64,000 bases of DNA from assembly GCA_964470965.1 (NCBI GenBank), contig CAYYIS010000008.1, forward strand, positions 69,221 to 133,220, written 5' to 3'. Source of the stretch: CAYYIS01 sp964470965 (lineage in GTDB: Bacteria > JAAXHH01 > JABIQT01). Positions 1 through 9,179 of the stretch are shown in pieces. Below the pieces are notes generated by a model. It did not search any database. It saw nothing but the letters and a program-made list of their open reading frames with translations, and had not been told where the DNA came from. Position 1 is the first letter of the stretch. Each line of letters begins with the position of its first letter. Made by a program: the position numbers and the translations under genes.

Positions 1-970
1 TAGCATGCGCCTCCGACGGCAGCACTGCCTTGACGCCATCACCCTGAAAGCCGCCCCAGATCCCGTTAATCTCAAGTGTGGGCCGCGCCCAAGCCCGTTC
101 ATAGGTCGTGTAATCCGCTTCTCCGTAAACATCATCAATACCGACCTGCGCTTTATAGTGTGTCTCATCGTACGGTACGGCAGCGATCTGACTTCTGTCT
201 TCATCAGATAAAGGTTGGACGTTTTCATAAAATCCGTCTACCGCGATGCGCCCGTCCTTGCTTCGCATGGTGTCAAGCACGTGTACCAGAGCATGCAATG
301 GATTTTGTACGGCGCCACCGAAAATACCGGAATGCAGGTCACTATCCGGACCTTTCAGATCGATCTGAAGCGCACAGATACCTTTGAACCCTAGGAATAA
401 AGCGGGTTGATCCTCCCGCCACTGCAGTCCATCCGCACTGATCACGAGGTCACAGGTCAGAAGTTCTTTATGCTTTTCAATAAACTGAGGAATCTGAGGG
501 CTGCCTATTTCCTCCTGGCCTTCGAACATAAAGACCACGTTCACCGGCAACACCCCTTCGGAATTGAGAAGCGCCTCTACCGCCAGAATTGGGATCAGCA
601 TATTGCCCTTGTCGTCAGAAGCGCCGCGGGCGAAAATACATTCATTCTTAATAACAGGCTCGAACGGCGGTTGATCCCATGCGTCGGACGGATCCGCCGG
701 TTGTGTATCGAAATGGCCGTAGATGAGGATCGTCGGCTTGTCACCCGCATGCTTCCATTCACCTACCACCACCGGATGTCCGCCTGTAGGCAGAATGCTT
801 ACCTCCTCGATGCCTGCTCTTTCCATACGGGCTGCCACCCATACGGCAGCTCTCTGGATATCATCCGCGTGTTCCGGCAGACTCGACACGCTCGGGATCC
901 GTAGAAAATCCATCAATTCGTCGATATATTGTGTGTGATGTTCCCGGAGATAGGTTTCCCAGGCAGACAT
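1..970 (-). CDS. M20-family dipeptidase (partial, 3' end outside window)
   Basis: Zinc metallopeptidase of the M20 dipeptidase/carboxypeptidase type, expected to hydrolyse dipeptides or N-acyl amino acids in the cytoplasm. The first 323 codons are visible; the family is about 450-470 residues, so roughly 140 are missing beyond base 1. Metal and catalytic motifs are intact: YGHFDTQPAD around residues 84-93 (H86, D88), GASDDKGN with bridging D119, and FEGQEEIGS with the catalytic E153/E154 pair. The start is ATG at 970 with GAGGAG just upstream. It is divergent from the FAH-family gene; a weak promoter (TTGACA at 1020-1025, poor -10 at 997-1002) may serve it. Family assignment is firm; the substrate is not visible in the sequence. 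Confidence 0.93.
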   Translation of the reverse strand, partial: MSAWETYLREHHTQYIDELMDFLRIPSVSSLPEHADDIQRAAVWVAARMERAGIEEVSILPTGGHPVVVGEWKHAGDKPTILIYGHFDTQPADPSDAWDQPPFEPVIKNECIFARGASDDKGNMLIPILAVEALLNSEGVLPVNVVFMFEGQEEIGSPQIPQFIEKHKELLTCDLVISADGLQWREDQPALFLGFKGICALQIDLKGPDSDLHSGIFGGAVQNPLHALVHVLDTMRSKDGRIAVDGFYENVQPLSDEDRSQIAAVPYDETHYKAQVGIDDVYGEADYTTYERAWARPTLEINGIWGGFQGDGVKAVLPSEAHA

Positions 971-1065
971 GGTAAGGCTCCTCGAATTATGATCAGAACA
1001 TGATGGGATGAATACCGGATGTCAAGCGGGATTTTGGGTATTGCTGGGCGAATATCTATCCAGGG

Positions 1066-1093
1066 TTGACGTTCCGTCCGGTTCAGTTATATT
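1066..1093 (+). promoter_or_regulatory. sigma70-type promoter of the FAH-family gene
   Basis: TTGACG at 1066-1071 and TATATT at 1088-1093 are separated by 16 bases, close to the sigma70 consensus. They lie about 55 bases before the GTG at 1147, which supports that start over an upstream in-frame ATG. Motif match only; no experimental support. Confidence 0.55.
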
Positions 1094-1146
1094 CTGTTCA
1101 CAATTTATCCCTTCCGGCAAGCCCACACACAACTCGGAGGCCCTCG

Positions 1147-1992
1147 GTGAAACTTGCATTCTATAACAATTATACACTTGGTGTCATAGATGACGGAAAC
1201 ATCATGGATGCATCTGCCGCCGTCTCCGATATCACGCCATGCAACCCGCAGGCGTTGCTGGAAACGGTCATCGGAAACTGGGATACCTACGGTGCGCGTA
1301 TCGCGGATGCGACACAGGGACAGAGTGGTGTATCGCTCGATAGCGTGACACTGGGCCCGCCGGTTCCACGACCGGGGCAGCTGGTCTGCCTGGCCGGTAA
1401 TTTTATCGAACCTGCAGTACCGAACAGAGGAAATTTCAATGCATTCCTTAAATCAAATACTTCGGTAATGGGCCAGAATGCCGTCGTCGAGCTGCCTGCG
1501 GCTGAGGCAACCGTTTTCCACTTCGAACCTGAACTGGCGATCGTGATCGGCAGACGGGCAAGTAAGTTGTCCGCCGATGAAGCGCTGGACCATGTGTTCG
1601 GGTATGTGCAGTTCCTCGACGTTTCAGCCAGAGGATTGCCGGGGGGGTTCTTCCTGGGCAAAAGCTGGCATACCTTCGGGCCCATGGGACCGGCGCTGGT
1701 GACCGCCGACGAGGTAGGCGACGCCAACCAGTTATCGGCAAAGATGTGGGTCAACGACACTTTGAAGCACGATTTCAACACCAACCAGATGGCCCGTTAC
1801 ATTCCCGAACTTCTGGCAGAAGTAACTAACGTACTGACACTGGAACCTGGCGATGTGGTACCTACCGGAACGCACCACCACGCTCTTTCGCCTATCCAGA
1901 ATGGTGACAGTATAACATTCGATGTAGAAAAATTGGGGCCCGCTCTGACGCTTACTGTAAAAGACGAGCAGGGAAGGACCTGGGAACGGTAG
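1147..1992 (+). CDS. Fumarylacetoacetate hydrolase (FAH) family protein
   Basis: A 281-residue protein of the FAH superfamily, whose members hydrolyse or isomerise 2-oxo/acylpyruvate compounds at a Mg2+ centre in aromatic and sugar-acid breakdown. The acidic metal site is present: FHFEPELAIVIG carries E127 and E129, and FLDVSARG carries D158. The closing region with PTGTHH is also family-like. The chosen start is GTG at 1147, six bases after CGGAGG; a longer reading from 1066 would begin inside the promoter. The convergent methyltransferase ends one base downstream. The substrate could be an acylpyruvate or a 2-keto-3-deoxy sugar acid; the sequence does not decide. Confidence 0.9.
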   Translation: MKLAFYNNYTLGVIDDGNIMDASAAVSDITPCNPQALLETVIGNWDTYGARIADATQGQSGVSLDSVTLGPPVPRPGQLVCLAGNFIEPAVPNRGNFNAFLKSNTSVMGQNAVVELPAAEATVFHFEPELAIVIGRRASKLSADEALDHVFGYVQFLDVSARGLPGGFFLGKSWHTFGPMGPALVTADEVGDANQLSAKMWVNDTLKHDFNTNQMARYIPELLAEVTNVLTLEPGDVVPTGTHHHALSPIQNGDSITFDVEKLGPALTLTVKDEQGRTWER

Positions 1993-1993
1993 G

Positions 1994-3103
1994 TTAGAAC
2001 AGGATCCTATAAAAATCAGGATAGAACTGCTCCTCGACGAACGATCGGATATCGAGCCCGCCACTCAGGCCACTGGGCTGTACGAAGAATAGCGGATAAA
2101 TTCGGGTATCAAGTGCATAAGGATCCACACGTCCGTTGGGGGAGTCCAGGTAGGACACTACAACATAATCCCCAAAATCCGGCAGCTGCATCAGTTGTAT
2201 AGCGCCCGCTTTCATACCCAGATCAGAAAGCAGATGTTCAGCCTCCATACGCCCGGAGGCGATTTGCATCAGCAGCGAGATACCGGGCGCCTGTTCCAGG
2301 CCGTTCTGAACCGCCTCAGTCATAAGGATCGCCTGCATAGTGCCTATGATCTGGTCGTTTTCACGGGGCGCAAATGATATGGCAGTCACATTCGGGGATT
2401 CCCAGTGCACCGCATACAATTGTGTTGTCGCCTCCTGACGCAACAGAAACGCTAGACCGATACTCACGAGGGACAAGAGGAACCAGGCCGCCAGCGCCCT
2501 GGTGCGCCGCGGTGGTTTCCAGCCCCGCGCGCGGGCAGGCGAACGGAACGGGTTGAACATCGAAATCCGCGCCATATAGCGCTCACTGTCCTTACCGTAT
2601 TTTCCTCGAATCACTTCCTCTTCATGCCGCGCCAGCAGGTAATAAAGACCAAGCATCATCAGAAACGTCAACAGCACGAAGAAGCGAGGCCACATCAGCA
2701 GAAATCCCAGTCCGGAGATCGATAGGCAGAGATACTGTGGATGACGGACCCGGGCATACAACCCGCTGTTCACCAAAAGCCTTTTAACGAATTTCCCATA
2801 GTAGAGCTGTACCGCACATGCCAGAAACCCCAGGAGTCCGATTCCGGCAAGCGGCGGTCCCAGATACGAGAGAGCGAGGAACAGTTGGTTTTTCGATTGG
2901 GCCAGGTGGGGTAAAAAAAACTGTGGTAGCCATGCAGTAGATTCAAAAAGAGTAAATGCGTGGATGATCGGCGTATACACGCTGTAAAAATACGCCGCGA
3001 ACGGTGTCACCATGATGATGACTTCAAGCGCACTCACAACATAGATGAGGATAGCAGGCAACCAGTGCCACTGAAAATGGTCGGAGGTGGGATTTTTCTT
3101 CAT
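1994..3103 (-). CDS. Membrane methyltransferase (isoprenylcysteine/phospholipid methyltransferase type)
   Basis: A 369-residue integral membrane protein. Hydrophobic segments lie near residues 15-38, 75-101, 127-156 and 204-221. The ICMT/PEMT-like signature is present: VRHPQY at 119-124, followed by the ARHEEEVIRGKYG stretch at 159-170 that contributes the SAM site. Family members use S-adenosylmethionine to methylate lipids or other hydrophobic substrates. The last ~145 residues, after the fourth hydrophobic segment, form an extra soluble region that I do not recognise. It lies 8 bases after the formamidase gene in the same direction and is probably co-transcribed with it. Enzyme class is fairly secure; the substrate is unknown. 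Confidence 0.75.
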   Translation of the reverse strand: MKKNPTSDHFQWHWLPAILIYVVSALEVIIMVTPFAAYFYSVYTPIIHAFTLFESTAWLPQFFLPHLAQSKNQLFLALSYLGPPLAGIGLLGFLACAVQLYYGKFVKRLLVNSGLYARVRHPQYLCLSISGLGFLLMWPRFFVLLTFLMMLGLYYLLARHEEEVIRGKYGKDSERYMARISMFNPFRSPARARGWKPPRRTRALAAWFLLSLVSIGLAFLLRQEATTQLYAVHWESPNVTAISFAPRENDQIIGTMQAILMTEAVQNGLEQAPGISLLMQIASGRMEAEHLLSDLGMKAGAIQLMQLPDFGDYVVVSYLDSPNGRVDPYALDTRIYPLFFVQPSGLSGGLDIRSFVEEQFYPDFYRILF

Positions 3104-3111
3104 TGGGCCTG

Positions 3112-4080
3112 CTACTTCTTCAGCTCATAGTGCACGGATTTCCGGTGGTCACCACCGATTTGCTCCAGCACTGTTTTCGGGACTTTGCAAACCATGGTAT
3201 ACGCCGGATCGTACACATTTCCCACGTCGTATTCCACGCATTGACCGAGCAGCGTGTGGGCACCCACCGGGTCCAGTCCGTAGCCGTCCTGAAGCCATCG
3301 GGCCATCTCAGTGGTAGCATGCTGCAGCGCCTGATCGAGAGGACGTGCATTACCAGCCGTAAAGATGTAATCCTCGTTCTCGCCGCGCGGCCATCCAATC
3401 TTCATGCCTTTCAGAAGGCGAAAAGTTAGTTGTACGTCGAATGAGATCTCAATCCCGTTCCCGACGATTTCACCATCACCCTGCACTGCGTGTCCATCAC
3501 CCACGTAGAACAGTGCCCCGGGAACAAAAACCGGAAAATACACGGTTACACCCTCTACAAACCCCCTATAATCCATATTGCCGCCGTTCGTACCCGAGGT
3601 GGCGGTAGAAATAGCCTGCCCTCTCGGCGGAGCGACCCCGAAACAGCCCAGCATGGGCGCCATCGGAAGCTTGAGGCGCCCGATACCCGTATCTTCTGGT
3701 GTAGTCAAGGTAACCCTGCGGTTCTCGAGATCCATTTCCCAGAAACAACTGTAGTCCTGCTGTGGCAGGTCACGGGTCAGTTGTATGACGTAATCGGGGT
3801 CGAGCACGCTGGGCGCCACCAAGGGAGAAGTAAATCCCCGTTGACGATTGGGTACCAGGGAATCGAGATGTACGGCCAGGGTATCACCGGGTTCTGCTCC
3901 GTCGATGTAAAAAGGTCCGGTCTGCGGATTACCTCGCTCTGTGACTGTTTCGCCTGTGTGGTCCTGGCCACGGGCATCCACCGTGGTGGTGACGAGTGTG
4001 TCACCATCGACAACATGCAGGACCGGCTCATGGGAACCGAGTGTCGTATAATAATGTGTCGGTTCGAATCGATGGATCAT
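3112..4080 (-). CDS. Acetamidase/formamidase family protein
   Basis: A 322-residue protein of the acetamidase/formamidase (FmdA/AmdA) family, which hydrolyses short-chain amides to ammonia and the carboxylic acid in the cytoplasm. Characteristic features include the GPFYIDGAEPGDTL segment near residues 55-68, the MLGCFGVAPP stretch around 143-152, and the late VGDGHAVQGDGE motif near 195-206. Length matches the family. The gene is followed 8 bases later by the membrane methyltransferase. I see no urea or short-chain amide transporter next to it. Assignment is by motif; the actual amide is not determined. Confidence 0.88.
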   Translation of the reverse strand: MIHRFEPTHYYTTLGSHEPVLHVVDGDTLVTTTVDARGQDHTGETVTERGNPQTGPFYIDGAEPGDTLAVHLDSLVPNRQRGFTSPLVAPSVLDPDYVIQLTRDLPQQDYSCFWEMDLENRRVTLTTPEDTGIGRLKLPMAPMLGCFGVAPPRGQAISTATSGTNGGNMDYRGFVEGVTVYFPVFVPGALFYVGDGHAVQGDGEIVGNGIEISFDVQLTFRLLKGMKIGWPRGENEDYIFTAGNARPLDQALQHATTEMARWLQDGYGLDPVGAHTLLGQCVEYDVGNVYDPAYTMVCKVPKTVLEQIGGDHRKSVHYELKK

Positions 4081-4217
4081 GTGACCTCTGGTATCTTAAT
4101 AGGAATTTGATTCCGAAATCGATGACTACTATAGAGGCATGCCCTCCAGGGGTCAAGAGAAAAGCGGACTTCTACAGTAATAGAAATCTTTGAGTCGAGG
4201 CACCTTGAATCTTTACC

Positions 4218-6164
4218 TTAATACATGTGCACCCGGTGGCCGTTGCCAGGGAACCATATTATATCTACAATATAAAGTAAAAAAATACCCACCGTGTAGC
4301 CGGCTATCATCCCGACGACAAAGGGTTGTGCCTTTCTATACTGTGTGACGCCGCCGATGCGAAGGAGCAGAACTTTGGCCAGCCAAGCGATAAAGATGGA
4401 GAATGCCATAGTCGGCATGCCCTCTGTAGCGGCCACGGCGTATCCGATCGGATGTAGCGGCCATCCGGGAAACCTGTGATGAATGAAAATCAAAACCCCT
4501 CCCACAACACTGCCTATGGCCATGAAAAAAAACTCGACACCGGAAAACACTCTTTTATTGTTGAGCCAGGTGACCAGGGTGTTGTAGGATCCGCGGCTAC
4601 CACCTGGAAAAGGAGGATCGGTGAATTGCTGCGCGCCGCCGGTAAAGTACCCCAGATACAGCGTGTACAGAACGGTTGTGATCACACCTATTGCCAGCGT
4701 TACCGTGATCACCCCGAATACGCCGCGCCCTATCCCGCCCATCTGATCTCCGACTTTGCTGACATGCGCCATAGAGCACATTCCGAGGGTCCGCCAATTA
4801 TGGGAATAGGCGTTAGAGAGGGCAAGTTGGGTAAGATTCATCGGCGAGATGCTTCCGGATCCGATGGTTGAAACCGTAAAGGCATGCGCATTGTAGGGCA
4901 GATCCACGAATATCAAACCTGTTTCCGCCACGATACGTGTGATCCCGATGAACATAAGCAGCAATGAACCCATAAGGAAAGCGGCGATTCCCAAAGACAT
5001 ACCGGATGTCTGCAACCAGGCAAATATAAAAAGCAGACCGAAGAACAGGCAGAATAGGGCGGTCCGGTAACTCAGAAATTCCTTTGAATCATCCACATCC
5101 GGTGCCAGACCTACGGCTTTTCTCCAGACAAGTGTTAAATGGCGCCGGGCCATCCACAGCGTGAACAGTACGAACACAATAAATCCACCCATATGCTGGG
5201 AAGTGGCAACCCACGGCGCCCGGGGGACCCCTACCCGTACCATGACACCGGTTTGGAATGTCTTGATAAGGAAAAACAACCAGGTACTGAGCAGCACATT
5301 TGTGTGGGTGAAGAATGCGACACCGGCGGTCAGAAAATTGAACGTGATAGGGACCTCCGGAAACGAGCGCGCCGGTAACAGGTTGTTCTTATACAGTGCG
5401 AGGATAGTAATTTCGGGTAAAACGTTAAAAAAGCTAAGCATCTGCCAGAAGAGTACTCCAAGGGCGGTTCCGAATCCGATCCAGAACAACCGGTTTCCCG
5501 TGATGGCGGGTAAAAGGCTTTCTTCACGGTCTACCTTTATCATCGCCAGAGGAATCTGCGCCAGTGGAAATACCAACCGTTCGTGTTCGATCCACTGTTT
5601 CCGCAGGATGACGATCAGGGATGCGCCCACTAGAAATATGGCGAGAAAAAAAAGGCTCCACCAGAACAGGGGGGTAACCCAGAATTGCCAAAGCATCGAC
5701 TCGCCATCGGGTAGCCCTTCGTAAAACCAGGCCACAGAGCTGTAGTTAGACACGATGAGCCAGTCCGGTAGGTACTGGAAAAACGTCTCCACCCAGCGGT
5801 TTTCAGGTGACGCGAAGTAAAGAGGGCCGCTGATGACACCAAGCCAGTATGAACTGAACGCCCACCCCGGAATAGAGGATGCAGTGAAGACCAGAAAAAA
5901 AATGATTATAAGTTCCTGGGGCGATAGGCCACGGCGGGGAGAAAGGAATTTGAATGCAGGATTCAACAAGAAAACCGTCAGCACGAACGGAAACAACGCC
6001 GCGATCGGTATATGGCTGATCGTGATCAGGGAAGAATTGGCATTGTAGGAGGTGTGTATGGCCCAAATACACGAGAGAATCGAAAGGACAACTCCGATTC
6101 CGACAGCACGGATCGTTAGTCCGGAGGGCACCGTCCTGTGGGTATCAGAGCTGGCGTTGATCAT
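4218..6164 (-). CDS. Multi-pass membrane protein of the DUF6785/DUF6784 type (OPT-transporter-like)
   Basis: A 648-residue polytopic membrane protein with about a dozen or more hydrophobic segments along its whole length, resembling DUF6785/DUF6784 proteins with an oligopeptide-transporter-like layout. The start is ATG at 6164, which overlaps the TAA stop of the aldehyde dehydrogenase by one base (TAATG), so translation is probably coupled. A longer reading up to 6251 would overlap the upstream gene by 88 bases and is not preferred. No ATP-binding motif is present. From its coupling to an ALDH7-type enzyme it could import the amine or aldehyde precursor that enzyme handles; this is inference. 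Confidence 0.72.
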   Translation of the reverse strand: MINASSDTHRTVPSGLTIRAVGIGVVLSILSCIWAIHTSYNANSSLITISHIPIAALFPFVLTVFLLNPAFKFLSPRRGLSPQELIIIFFLVFTASSIPGWAFSSYWLGVISGPLYFASPENRWVETFFQYLPDWLIVSNYSSVAWFYEGLPDGESMLWQFWVTPLFWWSLFFLAIFLVGASLIVILRKQWIEHERLVFPLAQIPLAMIKVDREESLLPAITGNRLFWIGFGTALGVLFWQMLSFFNVLPEITILALYKNNLLPARSFPEVPITFNFLTAGVAFFTHTNVLLSTWLFFLIKTFQTGVMVRVGVPRAPWVATSQHMGGFIVFVLFTLWMARRHLTLVWRKAVGLAPDVDDSKEFLSYRTALFCLFFGLLFIFAWLQTSGMSLGIAAFLMGSLLLMFIGITRIVAETGLIFVDLPYNAHAFTVSTIGSGSISPMNLTQLALSNAYSHNWRTLGMCSMAHVSKVGDQMGGIGRGVFGVITVTLAIGVITTVLYTLYLGYFTGGAQQFTDPPFPGGSRGSYNTLVTWLNNKRVFSGVEFFFMAIGSVVGGVLIFIHHRFPGWPLHPIGYAVAATEGMPTMAFSIFIAWLAKVLLLRIGGVTQYRKAQPFVVGMIAGYTVGIFLLYIVDIIWFPGNGHRVHMY

Positions 6165-7684
6165 TAATCTCCGAACGAGATTCCCTGTGCCAGGGGAAGG
6201 TCCGTCGACCAGTTGATCGTATTCGTCTGTCGGCGCATATAACTTTTCCACGCATCAGATCCGGATTCACGGCCACCGCCGGTCTCCTTCTCACCACCGA
6301 ACGCACCGCCGATTTCAGCACCGGAGGTGCCGATATTAACGTTGGCGATACCACAATCGGAACCGGCAGAACCGAGAAAGCGTTCCGCCTGGCGGATGCT
6401 GTCAGTGAATATGGCGCTTGAAAGCCCCTGTGGGACGCCGTTGTGAATCTCCACGGCGTCTTCGAGTGCGTCGTATTCCATCAGATACAGAATCGGGGCG
6501 AACGTCTCATCCTTTACAATATCTGTCTGACCGGGCATCTTGATGATCGTGGGCTCAACGAAGTTCGGCCCGACATCGGCCTTGGCATTCCCACCGGAAA
6601 GCACCTCGCCACCCTGGGCCTTCGCCTGTTCGATGGCCTTCATCATATCCTCGACCGCACCACCGGTAACCAATGGCCCCATAAGCGTGGCATCGTCGAG
6701 CGGGTCTCCGATCGGAACCTGTTCGTAGGCGTTGACCAGCCGATCCGTGAGTGTCGGCATGATACTTTTATGGCCGATAATACGGCGTGTAGAAGTACAT
6801 CTCTGACCCGCCGTACCTACCGCACCGAAAACAATCCCACGGGTCGCCAATTCCAGGTCCGCTTTTTCAGTGACGATTATAGCGTTGTTACCGCCCAGCT
6901 CCAGTATGGTACTTCCAAAGCGACCGGCAACAGCGGCTGATACTTTTCTGCCGGTTTGGGTTGAGCCGGTGAAGGAGACTAGTGGTAACCGGGAGTCTTC
7001 CAGCATCATACTGCCCACATCGCTGCCCCGGCCAATGGTCAGACCAAAGAGGCCATCCAGACCGTGGTCTCCCATGACCCGGTTGCAGAGATGCTGGACT
7101 GCGATGGCGGTCAGCGGCGTCTGACCGCTCGGCTTCCAAACCATAGTGTCGCCACAGACTGCGGCCAGAGCTGCGTTCCAGGACCACACGGCTACCGGAA
7201 AATTGAAGGCCGTGATGATACCTACCACACCGAGCGGATGCCACTGCTCGTACATGCGGTGCAGCGGACGCTCGCTGCCCATGGTCATGCCGTACAACTG
7301 CCGGGAGAGACCGACGGAGTAGTCACAAATATCTATCATCTCCTGAACTTCTCCCATACCCTCCATCCGGATTTTGCCCATCTCAAGTGATACGAGTTCG
7401 CCCAATGGCTCTTTGTACTCCCGCAGGACATTGCCGAGGTCCCGGACTACCTCGCCGCGTTTGGGGGCCGGCGTCATTCGCCAAGTCTTGAAGCAACCGG
7501 CGGCTTTTTCGACAACCGCATTGTACACATCCGGCGTCGCCTGTCGCACCCCGGCGATCGGCTCACCGTTGGTTGGATTGTAGGAGGTTAAAATCGGCCC
7601 TTCGGTGTGGATCCAGCCGTCGGGACCGTGGCAGGCCCCGTGATTAATCTCTTCTATATACAGTTTTTCGAGCAGTGCTTTCAT
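6164..7684 (-). CDS. Aldehyde dehydrogenase, ALDH7 / alpha-aminoadipic semialdehyde dehydrogenase type
   Basis: A 506-residue NAD(P)-dependent aldehyde dehydrogenase. The catalytic set is complete: N161 in TAFNFP, K184 in VWKPS, E262 in LELGGNN and the nucleophile C296 in GQRCTSTRR. The overall pattern (NPTNGEPIAGV, TFTGSTQ-like SFTGSTQTG at 237-245, and the C-terminal region ending GGGRESGSDAWKSYMRRQTNTINW) is that of the ALDH7 (antiquitin) family, which oxidises 2-aminoadipate 6-semialdehyde in lysine catabolism; other semialdehydes are possible. Its stop codon overlaps the start of the downstream membrane protein by one base. The start is ATG at 7684. No lysine aminotransferase or saccharopine dehydrogenase is nearby. 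Confidence 0.92.
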   Translation of the reverse strand: MKALLEKLYIEEINHGACHGPDGWIHTEGPILTSYNPTNGEPIAGVRQATPDVYNAVVEKAAGCFKTWRMTPAPKRGEVVRDLGNVLREYKEPLGELVSLEMGKIRMEGMGEVQEMIDICDYSVGLSRQLYGMTMGSERPLHRMYEQWHPLGVVGIITAFNFPVAVWSWNAALAAVCGDTMVWKPSGQTPLTAIAVQHLCNRVMGDHGLDGLFGLTIGRGSDVGSMMLEDSRLPLVSFTGSTQTGRKVSAAVAGRFGSTILELGGNNAIIVTEKADLELATRGIVFGAVGTAGQRCTSTRRIIGHKSIMPTLTDRLVNAYEQVPIGDPLDDATLMGPLVTGGAVEDMMKAIEQAKAQGGEVLSGGNAKADVGPNFVEPTIIKMPGQTDIVKDETFAPILYLMEYDALEDAVEIHNGVPQGLSSAIFTDSIRQAERFLGSAGSDCGIANVNIGTSGAEIGGAFGGEKETGGGRESGSDAWKSYMRRQTNTINWSTDLPLAQGISFGD

Positions 7685-7740
7685 GGGTCTAGATTCCTCA
7701 ACTGTGGTTGTGTGAAACTTTATGCTTGCGGAACATTCTA

Positions 7741-7769
7741 TCAGTACAAATAATATGAAAAAATGTCAA
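7741..7769 (-). promoter_or_regulatory. Candidate promoter of the aldehyde dehydrogenase operon
   Basis: Read leftward, TTGACA (complement of 7764-7769) is followed after 17 bases by TACTGA (complement of 7741-7746), about 57 bases before the ATG at 7684. The -35 is perfect but the -10 is weak, so this is tentative. The interval is shared with the divergent gene at 7801. Confidence 0.35.
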
Positions 7770-7800
7770 CTACAAGATCGTATCAAAAGAAAGCGGGCAA

Positions 7801-9081
7801 ATGACGGGAAAGACAATTTATCAGAATGATCTTGTGGGGATTTTGTCCGAATTCGGGATGGAGAATCACCTCGCAAAGTGGGAAGTTGGTTGGCAGGTCT
7901 CATCCCGGTCTTATCAGGGGAATGCGCTTCACTTCATCCAAGCGGATTATGTAGATGAGCAATGCCGCTTCCTGGGAATGACCGCTGAAATGCGGTCCGA
8001 GGTCGTGGCCGGATCCGAGATGTTTAGGCGCATACCGATGTTAAAACCTCTGCTCTGGCACTGCCATGATCTCGCCTTCCGACAGACAGTCCCGCTTCAC
8101 CACGGCGTATTCCGCAACTGGTCGCCCATTCCCGATGCCGTCGACTCCTGCGCGGCCATGTTCTTTATTTACCTGTTTCTTTCAGGCGTACCCTATACTC
8201 TGGCGATGCACCAGAATCTGAAGATTCCTCGGCAGGTTTCGGTCGATACTATGCGGGACCTCCTGGTGTGGATTGGTGATGAATTGAGAAAAACGGGACA
8301 GTGGGGACTGGATTTTTCACAGGTCAGTTGGCTCGGCCTGCATTTTACCGGTAACCTGTTCCAGCTGGGTCGGCTACAGTTTGACCGGAACAACTGCTAT
8401 TATGACTTCCAGGCGTTCAAGCGGAAGTCCGATGGCCACATCGTCGTTCTGGCCGGTGACGGTCAGCGGTTCCGGAGCGATGGCCAGTTTGACGGCGCCA
8501 ACGATACGACCGACCCCAAGGCCTGGAACGCGGCTTTCCGGTCGACGGACACCGCTGTAACCGGCCACCCGCTCCATCCTGAAGGATACGCACAACATGA
8601 AACCGTAGAATTACCAACCGCCGAATGGCATCGGGTTCTGGCACCAGGAGATACGACCATCGGCGTGCACATACCGGGTACAGGACCGATGGATTTCGAT
8701 CAATGCGGCAATTCATTCGGCCAGGCGCTGTCGTTCTGGCCAACCCATTTCCCGGAACACCGTGTCCACGCCTTTCTCTGTACCTCATGGCTCCTCGATC
8801 CCCAGTTCGAGCAAACTTTGCAACCGAACAGTAATATCGTTCGCTTTTTAAGGGAATGGTATTTGCTGCCTTTGCCTCATGCCGGTGGCGGGGAAACACT
8901 TAGGCGGGTTTTCGGTGTCCGGGAGGTGGGCGACGATAAGCTGTCCGCATTGTCGCAGAACACGTCGCTCGAACGTGCCGTCGTTCGTCATATCCAGTCA
9001 GGCGGCCAATGGCGGGGCCACGGAGCGGTCATGTTTCCACACCATATGAACTGGGGTAAACAGGTTTACAGGCAAGGGTGA
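7801..9081 (+). CDS. Acyltransferase-domain protein (NAT_N/GNAT_C type)
   Basis: A 426-residue soluble protein resembling the two-domain family annotated as N-acyltransferase N-terminal plus GNAT-like C-terminal domains. The most telling part is the C-terminal half, where DTTIGVHIPGTGPMD (about 287-301) is followed by a Cys-containing helix region and LCTSWLLDPQFEQ (about 326-338). That order of HIP, CxxSWLLDP and SNIVRF elements is typical of the GNAT_C domain. The N-terminal half is helical and matches the partner domain in length. Start ATG at 7801, preceded by AAAGCGGG. It stands alone, convergent with the E1 beta gene 98 bases downstream. Substrate unknown; acetyl- or acyl-CoA dependence is family inference. 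Confidence 0.6.
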   Translation: MTGKTIYQNDLVGILSEFGMENHLAKWEVGWQVSSRSYQGNALHFIQADYVDEQCRFLGMTAEMRSEVVAGSEMFRRIPMLKPLLWHCHDLAFRQTVPLHHGVFRNWSPIPDAVDSCAAMFFIYLFLSGVPYTLAMHQNLKIPRQVSVDTMRDLLVWIGDELRKTGQWGLDFSQVSWLGLHFTGNLFQLGRLQFDRNNCYYDFQAFKRKSDGHIVVLAGDGQRFRSDGQFDGANDTTDPKAWNAAFRSTDTAVTGHPLHPEGYAQHETVELPTAEWHRVLAPGDTTIGVHIPGTGPMDFDQCGNSFGQALSFWPTHFPEHRVHAFLCTSWLLDPQFEQTLQPNSNIVRFLREWYLLPLPHAGGGETLRRVFGVREVGDDKLSALSQNTSLERAVVRHIQSGGQWRGHGAVMFPHHMNWGKQVYRQG

Positions 9082-9179
9082 GGAGAAGGGATTAAGGAGA
9101 AATCGAAACCCTGCATCCATTCGATCTGGTCTGTAAATTCAATGATATTGTTTTCCATGAACTGATAATGCTTTATCCA

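Noticed and set aside
407..904. Rightward 165-codon reading at the left edge
   Set aside because: Antisense shadow of the M20 dipeptidase, whose catalytic motifs are intact on the other strand.
4060..4076. GGTTCGAATCGATGG, resembling a tRNA T-arm
   Set aside because: It lies within the start of the formamidase gene and no acceptor, D or anticodon arms can be formed around it.
5161..5724. Rightward 187-codon reading opposite the DUF6785-like gene
   Set aside because: It lies entirely antisense to a clear multi-pass membrane protein and is basic and low-complexity, as expected for a shadow frame.
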